The notes under the pieces are model-generated. The model had not been told where the DNA came from and ran no database searches. It was given only the letters and a program-made list of their open reading frames with translations. 64,000 bases of DNA, taken from contig OX030956.1 of assembly GCA_943735955.1 (NCBI GenBank), forward strand, positions 5,849,876 through 5,913,875. Direction: 5' to 3'. Shown piece by piece: positions 1 through 12,592 of this stretch (its first letter is position 1; every line of letters starts with the position of its first letter). Origin of the DNA: Piscicola geometra (taxonomy: Eukaryota > Annelida > Clitellata > Hirudinida > Piscicolidae). Made by a program: the position numbers and the translations under genes.

Positions 1-215
1 TTATTCGTCGAGTCTGCTGTCAGCGCTGATAACTTTTAGGAGGAGTTAAGGACGGGTTACAAATATTATAATTATTTTCATGATGCAGGTTATTTTTGAC
101 ACTGTTACTACAAGGATGAGTCAGTAGGAAAATGACTAATAATATTATTATCCTACCATTAGTCATTTAGTTGTGTAATTCAAAGCAAAAAGTGTATGCA
201 AACACTGGAACTTAC

Positions 216-570
216 ATTCGAGTAGTTCCCGCCAAAAAGATCAGAATCACTCATGTAGTAATCATCATCATCACCACCATTACGAGTATTATAACTATTA
301 TTATTGTTGTTATTGTTGACGTTAACATCATCATCATCACCACCTCCACCACCACCAAAAGCAGTCATTCCAGAATTCTCATCTACCACACCATTCTTCG
401 AGGCGACGATGGGTTTTAATTGATTCCACTTTTGGAGGAATGTGACGTCAGAGGAGGACTTGGAGGAGGAGAGGTGGAGGAGGAGGATCTTGAGTTGGCG
501 CACTGAGGGTCTGTCTTCCACCTCGTAAGCCCAACACATCTCCATCAGCTCGTACCTGCGTGTGTGTGTG

Positions 571-618
<48 letters not shown>

Positions 619-3600
619 TGTGTGTGCGCGGGGTCTTCATGGAAGCGGTTTCTTAGTGATAATGTTATGATAATAGTGATGACGATGATGATGAAAATAT
701 TTATGAAGGATGATGCTGATGATTAACAATGGTGAAGGTTGATTATGCAAGACATGATGTCATTTAAAGATAATAAATAATTACAATGTCTTAAACGCCA
801 TAATCACCACCGTCCTCATCCTCTTCTTCACCATCCCCCTCCTCCTCATCACCACCACAATCACCCACCTACCCACCCACCACACAACCATCATCGTCAT
901 CATCACCACCACGCACATCTGCTTGATGTTGTCAATGACGACGAGAGGTCGTTGTGGCTTGACCTGCTTCTCGATGGCGACCAGCCTGATGACGTAATCG
1001 TTGCTCAGGTCAGGGTAAGGCACATCCCCTCCCCTCAACATCTCCCACATCACTATGCCCATCGTCCTGATGATGATGATGAAGATGGTGGTGGTCATGA
1101 CGATAATGATGAAGATGGTGGTGGTCATGATGATGATGATGATGATGGTGGTGGTCATGATGATGATGATGATGATGATGATGGTGGTGGTCATGATGAT
1201 GATGATGAAGATGGTGGTGGTCATGATGATGATGATGATGGTGGTGGTCATGATGATGATGATGATGATGAAGATGGTGGTGGTCATGATGATGATGATG
1301 ATGATGAAGATGGTGGTGGTCATGATGATGATGATGGGAGTGGTAAAAAATAAAAAATATTTACAACAAAATTATTAACATGGCGTAAACCCGAACTAGA
1401 GTCAAGACCACACCATATATTGGCTTCCTTGGTGATTTCGTTGACGGAGAGAGAGTAATGGAGAGAGAGTGATTCTGGCGCCATCCATCGTATGGGAATG
1501 CCTATGTCGTCGTTGTTGGTGTTGTAGTAGTAGTCGTCCTGTGCGTGGGAGAGATCGTGAAGCGAAAAAAGGGGAAGTTAATTAGTGAGTGTATCTTAAT
1601 TAGTTATAATTTTTGTTTTTTTAAACATTAATATTGTTGTTTTTATTATTCTTACTATTCTCCTTATTTTCAATTAGATTTTTAAAAAGTTAAAAATGAA
1701 TATTATTTATAAGATAGATAAACGCAGGACAGAATAGCCTTAGAGGAACCATAAATGCAAATACACACAGACACAAGGGCACCTTGTAGAGCTGCTCTGA
1801 CAGACCATGGTCTCCAATCTTGACCACCATGTCGTTCGACAACATGCAATTCCTCAAGGCAAGGTCCCTGTCAGCGATGGTGGTGGTCAAGTAATTTATG
1901 CGTGCATTCGTGTATTGAATTGCATGTATTCATCGCCACCATCCTAACCCTAATCCCACTTAATTGTGATCTTCACAAGTTTTAACTGCACACTTACATC
2001 ACCCACCATCACACCACCCAACTCCACCCATCACACCACCCAACTCCACCCAAACCACCACACTAAACCAAATCCCCACCCCAAACCACCCACCGATGCA
2101 CGTAACCCATCTGGTGGAGGGCTTGGAGGCCAGCTATGACGTCACACAGCATTGAGAGGACGATGCCCTGGTTCAGGAATGACTGCATCTCACTGCGGTG
2201 GCTGCGTAGGTACGTCTTGAGGTCGCCCTGGGTTGGTTGGGTTGGTTGGTTGGGCTGGGTTTGTTGGTTGGGCTGGGTTGGTTTGTTGGTTGGTTGGGTT
2301 GGGCTGGGTTGGTTGGTTGGGTTGGTTTGGTGGTGGGTGTTGGTGAGGGGGTGTGGTTGGTTGGTTGGCGTGGATGGTTGGTGGGTGGGTCAGTTCAGGT
2401 AGTGAAGATGGCGGGTAAGGGTGGTTTGTGAAGGATGGGTGGTTTGTGAGGGTTGGTGGTGAGACTGGTGAGTAAGCGTAGATGGTAAGGATGGTTGCTG
2501 GGTGTAGGTGAAGGTAGCAGATAGTGGGTGAATGGGTGATTGTGTGGATGGATTGTGGATGAAGCGATTCAATTGTTCAATTGAAGCGAGACGAAAAGCA
2601 GGTGAAAGGATAGATGGCTGAGTGAGTAATTAATCCATACAAACATCCATTTAAACAACCCATTCAAATAACAAAGAACACTTTTTTATAAAACAATTTG
2701 TGGTGTTTGAAAAAATGGCGGGGAAAAAAATAAATTAAATTTTAATGAAGTAGATGCACGTACAATTTTGAACGACTCGTAGATGGCTAGGGAAGGATCC
2801 ATCTCAGTGCACAAGCAGTAGAACTTCATGACGTTTGCATGCTTTATGCCCCTGTGGGAGGTGGTTGTGGGGAGATGAGGGTGGAGGTGGAGGTGGGGAA
2901 GGATGGTGAGTGGAGGAGGGTAGGTGGTGAGTGGAGGAGGGTAGGTGGTGAGTGGAGGAGGGTAGGTGGTGAGTGGAGGAGGGTAGGTGGTGAGTGGTGA
3001 GTGGAAGAGGGTAGGTGGTGAGAGGAGGAGATGGTAAAGAGTGTGCTTATAAACTTCACACTTATAAAAGAAAGCATTTTAAAGTTTACACTTATAAATT
3101 ATAATTTTTACACACACACGGAAAATCAAAAACAAATACAAACACACACACACACCTATAGGAAAGGACTTCGCGAAGGAGGGTGGTTTGGTGGGCAGGG
3201 TGGGTGGATGCATCGACCATTACCACAACCACTTGCGTTCTCTTGCGACCCGGTTGTATGTTGTATGCTTCTGCGTGTAAGACCTTGTGTGTGTGTGTGT
3301 GTGTGTATGTGTGTGTGTGTGTGTGAGTGCGTGTGTGTTTATGTGTGTATGTGTGTGTGTGTTTGTGTGTGTATGTGTTGTGTGTGTTTATGTATTTGTG
3401 AGGTGGTGTTGTGGTTAGTGTGCTTTGGTGCTGTCAATGTGAAGGTCTTGAAGCTCATTCAGGTTCACGCTACGTTAATAATACTAGTCCTTGTTTTTTG
3501 TATTTTATTTTATAAGATGAGAAAGCTTGGTTGTGGAAGTGGTCGTAATTATAAGGTCTAGTTTTGTAGTGGCGGTTTGGATGGTTTAGATGGTGCAGTG

Positions 3601-4475
3601 GTGATGGTTGGGATGTTGTGGTGATTCTTTCAATTCTTCTCTTTACTTTCAGAAAGGTTTTTAACAACAAATCCCTCAAATCAACTTCTTAAACGGCATT
3701 AAACACGCATTCTGGGGAGTCCCCTGCGCCTCACCTTGGCAAACTTGCTGACACCGAGTTCCTTGGTGTACTGCAGTTGACTCCTCGAAAAGGAACCCTC
3801 GGAAATGCCTGGAGGAAGTGATGTGAGAAAGTTGATAGAGCCTTTTTTTGGAATTTATTATTTGTTTATGTGTTTAGTTTTTAATTCAAATAAAAAAAGT
3901 TTAAAAGATTTGGTTAATACTTTTGATGATGTCGAGTTGTTTTTGAACTTCCTCGGCGCCAGTGGGAAACTCGAGACCCACTCTGGCAATCCTGGGCCTC
4001 AACTGACCAAAGAGGTCATCGACACTTGACAGTGCTTTCTTGCTTACTCTGGCGGGAAAGGGCTCGAAAGATACCGGGTTGTTGTAAGGCAAGTTGTAAT
4101 TGTTTTCGAAGGAGTGATTGCGAGCAATGACTTGTGGTTGCGAAGGAAACGATACTGTAGGCACAGGCGAGATTGCAATGTCATTGAAGTAGCTTTCTTC
4201 TGTCTCCTCCAAACCCTTGGAAATTATTATATGAATTGCTGAGCTATGAGCCCTTTAAAAGCTATTTAACATCACTTTATATGGCATTGATTGATCACAA
4301 CTGCAAAAATAATATTAATAATTACCTTGAAGGATTTGTCAGGACAAACATTTCTGAAAGTTTTTCTAAACCATAGACAAGAGAAAATTAAGAACGTCGC
4401 AGGAACAAATATCATAAAAAGGCCATAAAATGCTGGATTGAAATCGTAAGCACTCTTTAATTGCTTATCAATCAT
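216..4475 (-). CDS. LMTK: LMTK/AATYK-family transmembrane kinase, 5' and kinase part (continues beyond window)
   Basis: Ten exons join in phase on the minus strand: 4326-4475, 3921-4215, 3735-3808, 3156-3283, 2764-2851, 2094-2227, 1783-1867, 1414-1538, 917-1066 and 216-555. The first exon encodes one hydrophobic membrane segment ([21 protein letters not shown]) followed by a basic stop; the second encodes a juxtamembrane region. The kinase domain follows: [12 protein letters not shown] at its start, LLREVLSYR (helix C Glu), [55 protein letters not shown] and [12 protein letters not shown]. The order, DHG instead of DFG, and the trailing [11 protein letters not shown]...[10 protein letters not shown] are typical of lemur-tail kinases, membrane proteins of endosomal trafficking and neurite biology. 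The glycine loop reads GVSKFAK and the VAIK position reads VVVV, so ATP binding is doubtful. The last exon ends in a Gly/Asp/Asn-rich tail at a GTAAGT donor. A start at 4475 is assumed; an upstream exon is possible. The family call is strong; the activity is unknown. Confidence 0.87.
559..628. repeat. (GT)n microsatellite
   Basis: A run of GT with a few GC/AT interruptions. Read on the minus strand it forms the CA-rich tract immediately before the acceptor of the LMTK exon 216-555. Confidence 0.9.
1067..1335. repeat. GAT/GGTGGTGGTCAT minisatellite
   Basis: Blocks of GAT triplets (some GAA) alternate with GGTGGTGGTCAT about eight times. It lies in the LMTK intron right before the acceptor of exon 917-1066 and creates long spurious Asp/Met or Ile/Thr open frames on both strands. 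Confidence 0.9.
2233..2345. repeat. GGTTG-rich simple repeat
   Basis: Repeats of GGTTGGTT and GGGTT begin a few bases beyond the LMTK exon 2094-2227, so on the minus strand the acceptor is preceded by CCAACC repeats. Confidence 0.8.
2881..3022. repeat. 21-bp minisatellite
   Basis: About six copies of the unit AGTGGAGGAGGGTAGGTGGTG in an LMTK intron. The copies are nearly identical. Confidence 0.85.
3402..3515 (+). repeat. SINE-like dispersed repeat, 3' part
   Basis: The stretch TCTTGAAGCTCATTCAGGTT followed by CACGCTACGTTAATAATACT is closely matched at 11770-11815 (TCTTGAAGCCCGTCCGGGTT, ACGCCACGTTAATAATACT). A partial minus-strand match lies at about 1375-1400 and another at the tail of the tRNA-like element at 24.7-24.87 kb. 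It lies in an LMTK intron. The shared 3' tail implies a retroposed family; the 5' head of this copy is unclear. Confidence 0.5.
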
Positions 4476-6038
<1,563 letters not shown>

Positions 6039-6189
6039 ACTTCTACCATGGGCGGCGATCCTGGGGGGGTCCTGGGGTCAGGACCCCCCCACTTTTTTTT
6101 AGTGGGGGGGTCCACCTTAATGTGGACCCCCCCACTTTTTTCAACAATATTTTTTCTATATCTATTTTGATATAAGCATAATCGTCAAC

Positions 6190-7067
6190 TAGAGACCGAC
6201 CGAAATTCGGTTCGGTTTCGGTTTCGGCGCCGAAATTGCCAATTTTTTTAGTTTCGGCAATTTTTCGGTTTCGGTCGAATCTAATTTTACAATTTCGGCA
6301 ATTTTTCGGCTTCGGCCGAAAATAATTTTGTAATTTCGGCTCAATTTCGGTTTCGGCCGAAATGGATCTCATATTTACCGAAAAACCGAAATTTTTATTT
6401 ATTTATGTAGTTTATCTGATATATCTGTATTCTCAATCGAACTATTAAGTTCGGATTCGATTTTCTATTAGATATCTATAAGTTATCGTGGTTGATTGAT
6501 TTATGGGTGTCATCAGACTAATTATTCGAATAACATATACAAGCATCTGGAACAACAATCATGTATTTGAAATTTAAGTAATTGGCATACGTTCAATGAT
6601 GATATTTAACAACACTTTTTTTAGGCAAATTCTATTTCTTAAAACATTTGTTTAAAAAAATGCTATTGTCAAAATTAAGTATCTGTATATCCTCAATCGA
6701 ACTCGAATTATTAAGTTTGGGTTCGATTCTCATCTCTATTAGATATCTATTAGATGTGATGGGAAAGTTAAATGCATCTTTGGCAATGATCCAGAGGGTC
6801 GATTTATTAGAGGTACACACACACACACAACTGGCATTGTCATCGTTAAATACTATTTTTTCATTTTTAATAAAAGTTGGAAAAAATTTCGGTTTCGGCT
6901 TCGGTTTTGGCCGAAAATCTGATTACATTTTCGGTTTAATTTCGGTTTCGGCCGAAAATTGATATTCAATTTCGGCTCAATTTCGGTTTCGGCCGAAAAT
7001 GGGATTTTAATTTCGGCCTAATTTCGGTTTCGGCCGAAATAAAAATATATGTTTCGGTCGGTCTCTA
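6190..7067 (+). mobile_element. hAT-type foldback MITE, copy 1
   Basis: A non-autonomous element of 878 bp with perfect terminal inverted repeats TAGAGACCGACCGAAA and TTTCGGTCGGTCTCTA, flanked on both sides by the octamer TCGTCAAC (6182-6189 and 7068-7075). TAGAG fits the YARNG terminus described for hAT elements. Each end is built of short repeats centred on the palindrome TTTCGGCCGAAA, so both arms can fold back on each other. The middle is unique A/T-rich DNA with a short (AC)n run. There is no coding capacity; long frames over the arms are repeat artefacts. Compared with copy 2 at 53986-55182 it is in the opposite orientation and lacks about 265 bp near the AC run. Confidence 0.92.
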
Positions 7068-7981
7068 TCGTCAACCATGGAATAAAATTGTTTAATGCAG
7101 TAATAAATTGTGAGTATGTATGGGCAGCGATGCTATTGGGGTCCTGGGGTCCATCTTAACTCTCAATTTTTCAAATAAAATAATTTCTCAACTCATATTT
7201 TAATACAAGCATGATCGTCAACCATAGCATAAAACAGAATTTTCTTCAGTAATATATTTTGTGTAGGCGTAGTTATGATAGCTGTCTGAAGCTAAATTAT
7301 GATTTGCTTACTCAAATATTCTTTCACCTATTTTTTTGTATTTATGGATATAAATTAAGATATTATATTTTATAGAAATAATTTTCTGATTTTTCAATTT
7401 TCGCAAGCAGACATTCAACGACGCTTTTCAGAAAATATCGGTTCATTTTTTGCAAGCAGGCAGATTTACACTTTTATAATAAAATCATTCATATTATATT
7501 ACTTTTTTTGCATGGGTGACGATCTTGGGGAATTCTGAGGTCCACCTTAATATCGGCCCTTTCAATTTTTTAGATGAATTTCAAAAGGCTTCAAACATTA
7601 AAAAAAATATTAAGGAACAAAGCTCTATGAGCTGTCTCAAATAGGTACAATTAAAAAATAAATAAATAAATAAAATATTAATTCGATAATTGCGAATCGC
7701 GAAGCAAAAAAAGACGCTACCACAATATTCATCCAATATAATACATGTATTGTACATATATGATTTATCCTATCTTGGGACTTTCAAGCTAAGCTGATTG
7801 CTAATAATAGTTTAGAGCATGCACTGCTTTCTAAATCTAAAAATAGAACAAACTACTTCCAAAGATTAAAACAGTTTATTAAAGTAGGGATGCTTTTCCG
7901 AAAAGACCGGTTCACTTTTTGCAAGCAGACGGATTTGAATTGTTTCTAAAATTTCGTTTATACTGTTTTATCTGTTTTATC

Positions 7982-10390
7982 ATGGATAAATATCTTACTA
8001 AAACTAAAAAAAAGGTGTTTATGCACTGATTCCTTTGAACTCGAACACGAGATTACACTTTCAGTTCATCAGTTTACAAGCTTTGTAAGTAAGAAATAAC
8101 TATAAAAAACTTTTTTTACATTTTTTTTATATTTACTAATGTTTGAATACAGGGTAAATCAACAGAAACATCTAATTATCAAAGTAGCAGAAGTACTTCA
8201 GAAAAAGTTGAATGTTCAACTACAGCAGTCAACACACAGTCATCTACAAGTATTCAAGAAAATTTTGTTTTTGATGCTCCTAATCAGCCATTATCTGTAA
8301 TGCATCTTTTCAAACAGGAAATACTTGTTGGAAAGAGAAAGAAAATTCTCACATTCCAATCGGCATGGTTTAAGCGCTTTCATTGGCTCCATGTAACCGA
8401 GATAAACAAAATTTTATGCTTCCATTGTTCAAAAGCTAAAAGCCTGTCTTTATTATCATTAACCACACAAAATGAAGACGCCTTCATAGACAATGGTTTT
8501 GTTAACTGGAAAAAAGCAATTGAAAAATTTGAAAAACATGAAAAAACAGCATGCCACTCTCACGCTGCATTCCAACTTCAACAATTGAAGAAACCGTATA
8601 TTTGTGCACAGCTTTCCAAGCAAAGGCTCACTGAGCAAGCAGGTAATCGTAGTTGTCTTTTGCAGCTTTTTTCCGTTATACGCTTTCTTGCACGCCAGGC
8701 TTTACCATTTCGAGGTCATATTGAAAAGAATGACAATTATAATCGATTACTGGCTTTGCTAGCTGAAAGACATAATAAACTAAAGTTTTGGTTAAATCAA
8801 ACTACAAGTTTCATATCGCATGACTGCCAAAATGAAATGCTGATGCTTTTAGCTCATTTTATCGTTAAAAACACAGTGTGCACTGTTAATGCCGAATCAT
8901 GCCAGTTTGGTGTTGTGGTTGACGGCACACAAGACTGCAATGGGTTAGAGCAGGAATCGATATGCATTCGTTTTGTTGATGAAGCTCTCAATGTTAATGA
9001 ACAGTTTATTGGTTTATTCAGCCCACCAGACACGACCGGAAAAACATTATCTGTTATAGTAAAAGATGTTCTGATCAGAATTATGCTACCTATAGAAAAC
9101 CTCAGAGCACAGACTTATGACGGCGCTGCTAACATGAGCGGCCGATACAATGGTTGTCAGGCTATTATCAGCAGTGAGCATCCGCTTGCATTGTTTTTCC
9201 ACTGTTCTGCACACTGTGCAAATCTTGTTGCCTAGCATACAGCTGCCGCAAAGCCCTTTGTGAGCAATTCACTTCAGTTTGTCCAAGAGTTAGGTGCCTT
9301 GTACAATCGTTCAGGGAAGTTCAAGAAGCAATTTAGTGATGCTTTAGTTTCTCTTATTATTGACTTGCCTGATGAGCCACTGAATAAGAAGTATAGTATA
9401 AAACTTCTTTGTCCTAAAAAATGGCTGACCAGAGTATCTGCAGTGTCTTCTGTGTTTGAACATTATGAAATAATACTTGTTAGCTTGGAATCATTAGCTT
9501 CTAATGGTACTGCTGATGAAACAGCTGTAAAGGCTCGAGGTCTTTTTTATCACCTTCAACAGGACACTACTGCACTGGCCCTCAAGGTAGTTGTTTTAGT
9601 GTTTTCACTTCTGGAACAGTTAAACAGATCGTTGCTATCAGCAAGTGCCACGGTCAGTGGAATGGTTGCAGCGACTGATTCAGCTGTGCAAGAACTGCAT
9701 CGCCTACGAGCAGATAAACAGTTTAACGCCATTTTCAGAGATGTCAACAAAATGGTTTTGGCATATGATCTTGAGCCGATTGCTGTACCTCGGGTGCGAA
9801 AGCCGCCCCAAAAGTGTTGTGGGGTGAGCCCAGCTTATGCAGCAACAACATCAGAGGAACATTATCGAGCAGCTTATTACGCTGTTATAGACATTGCAAT
9901 CATGCAACTCACAGAAAGGTTCAATCGAGATTCTCCTGGTTTGCGTTCATACTTGCAGCTTGAGACAATGTTGCTAACTGGTGAAGTGAACCATGATATT
10001 TGCAAGCAGTATCGTGAGTTAAATGCAAATAGTATTTGTTCACAGTTAGCTATGTTTAAAGACCAGAATGAATACAGAACTTTATCACAAGTGCAACAAA
10101 TAATGTAAGCTATGATCCCGGAAGTCAGACATCTCTTTCCTCAGGTTGAAAGATTGATCAGGTTGATGCTTGTTTGTCCAACAACGTCCTGTACTGCAGA
10201 AAGATTTTTTAGTGCTTTGCGGCGTCTTAAGACTTGGTTGCGTGCAACTATGACACAGCCTCGCTTGAATTCACTGGCCGTTTGTCATGCACATCAGGAT
10301 ATACTTGACAGTATAGATTTAAAAAAGCTAGCAGAAGAATTTGCTAGTCGGTCAGACATTCGAAGGGGTCTTTTTGGAAATTGGAGTTAG
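7982..10390 (+). pseudogene. hAT transposase (TTF/ZMYM1-like), inactivated by two in-frame stops
   Basis: The probable first exon is 7982-8014 (MDKYLTKTKKK), with a GT donor; the second exon starts after TACAG at 8153 and stays in one frame to 10390. The N-terminal part (8300-8620) has the TTF-type zinc-finger pattern: WLHVTEINKILCFHCSKA, then a His at EKTACHSHAAF. The middle resembles the DUF4371/RNase-H-like core, with VVVDGTQDCNG, QTYDGAANMSG and HCSAHCANLVA. The end is the hAT C-terminal dimerisation domain (CPTTSCTAERFFSALRRLKT). TAG at 9233-9235 and TAA at 10106-10108 interrupt the frame; the TAG follows CANLVA, where CAG would be one change away. It served to mobilise the 6.5 kb element around it and cannot now yield a full product. 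Confidence 0.9.
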
Positions 10391-10980
10391 CGAGCTGTGT
10401 GGAGAAGATAGGAGAACAGACAGAGAAGGTATTCTATGTTATCTGAATATACACAGTGGGCCAAAAAAATTTCCCAATGTATATTTGTTTTTAAATTTGG
10501 CAAATTTAAATCTATTTGAAATTTTTTAAAACTATTTGACTCAGAAATGAATGGAAAACAAGATGTTGTAACATTTATTTAGATTCTTTTAATGTGCATT
10601 CTTTTCACCTAGTGAAACTAAAACAAGTGTGAAATTTGCGAAAACTGTATTATAAAACACAAACATATTTCGATATTTTCACATTTGTTTCAACTTCACA
10701 AGGTGAATGTATTACAGATTAAAAGGGTCAAAATAAATTTTTCTTAAATCTTGTTCCTTATTCATTTTTGAGTCAAACTGTGAAAAATTTGAAAATCGCT
10801 TTACATTTGCCAAAGTTATATACAAATATATAGCGGTATGTTTTTTTTGACCCAGCGTGTATATTTATCTGTCTGTTTGACTGGCTAACCCAATAAAGTG
10901 TTTATTTATCGTTAGAGTTTCATTAACAAAAGGAATACAGATTTATGCCTGGTCTACCTAGTTAGTTATGCTACATATTT
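10391..10980. other. Non-coding 3' part of the hAT element
   Basis: No gene is visible. The sequence is A/T-rich with inverted-repeat-like TTCACCTAGTGAAACTAAA and TTTCAACTTCACAAGGTGAA stretches that may be decayed subterminal structure or another small insertion. Confidence 0.4.
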
Positions 10981-11358
10981 ATGTTAGCTAGGCTCATAAC
11001 AGGTGCTAGAAAGTATGATCACATCAGCCCTGTTCTCAAGGAGCTTCACTGGCTCCGTGTTGAAAATAGAATTGAATACAAAAACATCTTGTTAATGCAC
11101 AAGTGTCTGTCTAATGAGTGCCCAGATTATTTGTCGAGCAGCATTGTCATGAGAGCAAGTCTTCCCCAGAGGGAAAGACTCAGGTCTGCTAGGTCAAGAG
11201 ATGTAGTTCCACAGAGCTACAAACTCAAGTATGCAGGTGCAAGAAGCTTTTTTGTTGCAGCGCCGACTCTTTGGAATAGTCTTCCCAATAGACTCAAATC
11301 CCCGAGCTCGACCGCGACATTCAGCCGTTCCCTGAAAACGTACTTGTTCGACCGATAA
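10981..11358 (+). mobile_element. LINE fragment: C-terminal end of a non-LTR reverse transcriptase ORF
   Basis: The 125-residue frame reads ARLITGARKYDHISPVLKEL, then LHWLRVENRIEYK, and ends FFVAAPTLWNSLPNRLKSP ... FSRSLKTYLFDR. The LWNSLP...LKTYLF ending is the usual terminus of CR1/jockey-type ORF2 proteins. Only the end is present, as expected for 5' truncation during target-primed reverse transcription. A/T-rich triplets follow it. It is nested in the hAT transposon, so it inserted later. A related LINE end lies on the minus strand at 27868-28113. Confidence 0.85.
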
Positions 11359-12570
11359 CAATAACTTAAAAATTTAAAAATATACTGCTCATTTTTCATT
11401 AATCAATTTCTTGCTTCCCAATTTCATTCTTCTTTTTTATATATTTATACTAATGGTCAATAATAAGTGTAAAATAAATAATAATAATAAATAATAAATA
11501 ATCATAATAACATAATATAGATATTTACTTTTTTTTCTTCTTAAATTTATTGTTATTATCATTTCAGTTTCAATCTTTAAAAAAAAAATATTTTGTCTAT
11601 TTAAAAAAAATATATATGTATATATATGTATATATGTGTGTGTTTGTATGTATGTATATGTATGTATATATATATATATATGATTTTATTGTTAAATTTC
11701 AATAACTTACTTGTCCTATATTTTCCACTTATTCATCTATCATTTATATTATTTTCCATAACCAAGTGGTCTTGAAGCCCGTCCGGGTTTACGCCACGTT
11801 AATAATACTCGTCGTTGTATTGTATTGTATTGTATATTGATATTCTAATTTTTAGTGGCTTGACATTTATATATACTTCTATAATATGATGACTGTAAAA
11901 ACAGATTGTCCGGACATTTATTGTTACATTTGACACTATTGAAAGGAATTTCACTATTTTATTGGAACATAGGCATATGGATACAAATCTGCGCACATTT
12001 TTTAAATAGTTGTTTTAATGTTATGCAAATTAATTTTTTTAGAAAAAGAACTGATAAATAGATTTTTCAAAATAATAAAAAGATTTGTGGAAACTTGTTT
12101 TTAGTCGTTCATAAAATCATTGGAAAAAAAAGTAAATGAATGAAAAAACATAATAACATTAATTGAATCTATAACACGCAGTGCAAAACTTTTTTTTTTC
12201 TCAAATCGCTAAAAACTTTAAAAGAAAGTTAAATTTTTCTTCAAACTCGTGGACCGTGGTTATATTTTTAGAGTGGTGGTTTTGATATTAGTAGGGTTGA
12301 TGGCTAGTTGTAATTGAATTTATATAGATGACCAATAATAAAAGCTATTAAAATCGTTTTTTTCTTCAAATCGCTTAAAGTGGCAATAGAAAAATATTTT
12401 TTATTAAGTATCGAATATTTTTTAATGGTTGGCCATACAAATATTAGTAGTTGATACAAAAATAATTTGCAATACAGCAACCAATACTAAATAGTATCGC
12501 TGTCACTGAATTGGCCGATACCAGTTCTTTGATTCTAACCCTGAGGTGGACCCCCCCAAGATTTTCTACA
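11359..12570. other. A/T-rich right arm of the hAT element with SINE-like tail
   Basis: This stretch holds AAT and TATG simple repeats (11460-11690), the SINE-like segment TCTTGAAGCCCGTCCGGGTT with its TTAATAATACT tail (about 11770-11815), then unique A/T-rich DNA to the right TIR. No gene is seen. Confidence 0.6.
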
Positions 12571-12592
12571 GATCGCCGCCCCTGACTTCTAC

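Larger units (their letters stand above)
6047..12584 (+). mobile_element. hAT-superfamily DNA transposon, 6.5 kb, with TIRs and 8-bp target duplication
   Basis: The left end CATGGGCGGCGATC (6047-6060) and the reverse complement of the right end, CAGGGGCGGCGATC (12571-12584), match at 13 of 14 positions. Both ends are flanked by the identical octamer ACTTCTAC (6039-6046 and 12585-12592). An 8-bp target duplication and CAGGG-type termini are hallmarks of hAT elements. The interior carries a decayed hAT transposase (7982-10390), a nested MITE with its own target duplication (6190-7067), a LINE 3' fragment (10981-11358) and a SINE-like tail (about 11770). Three degenerate copies of the left terminus occur, near 6047, 7117 and 7510. 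The element is a fossil: its transposase has two in-frame stops. Confidence 0.9.

Noticed and set aside
952..1378. Asp/Gly/His-rich and Met/Val-rich open frames on the plus strand
   Set aside because: They arise from GAT/GGT repeats in an LMTK intron; all frames of such arrays are open.
6043..6372. Open frame (minus) repeated at 55000-55200 (plus), about 109 and 66 residues, seemingly a conserved protein
   Set aside because: Both lie over the TTTCGG subrepeats of the MITE arms; similarity reflects DNA repeat identity, not a gene.
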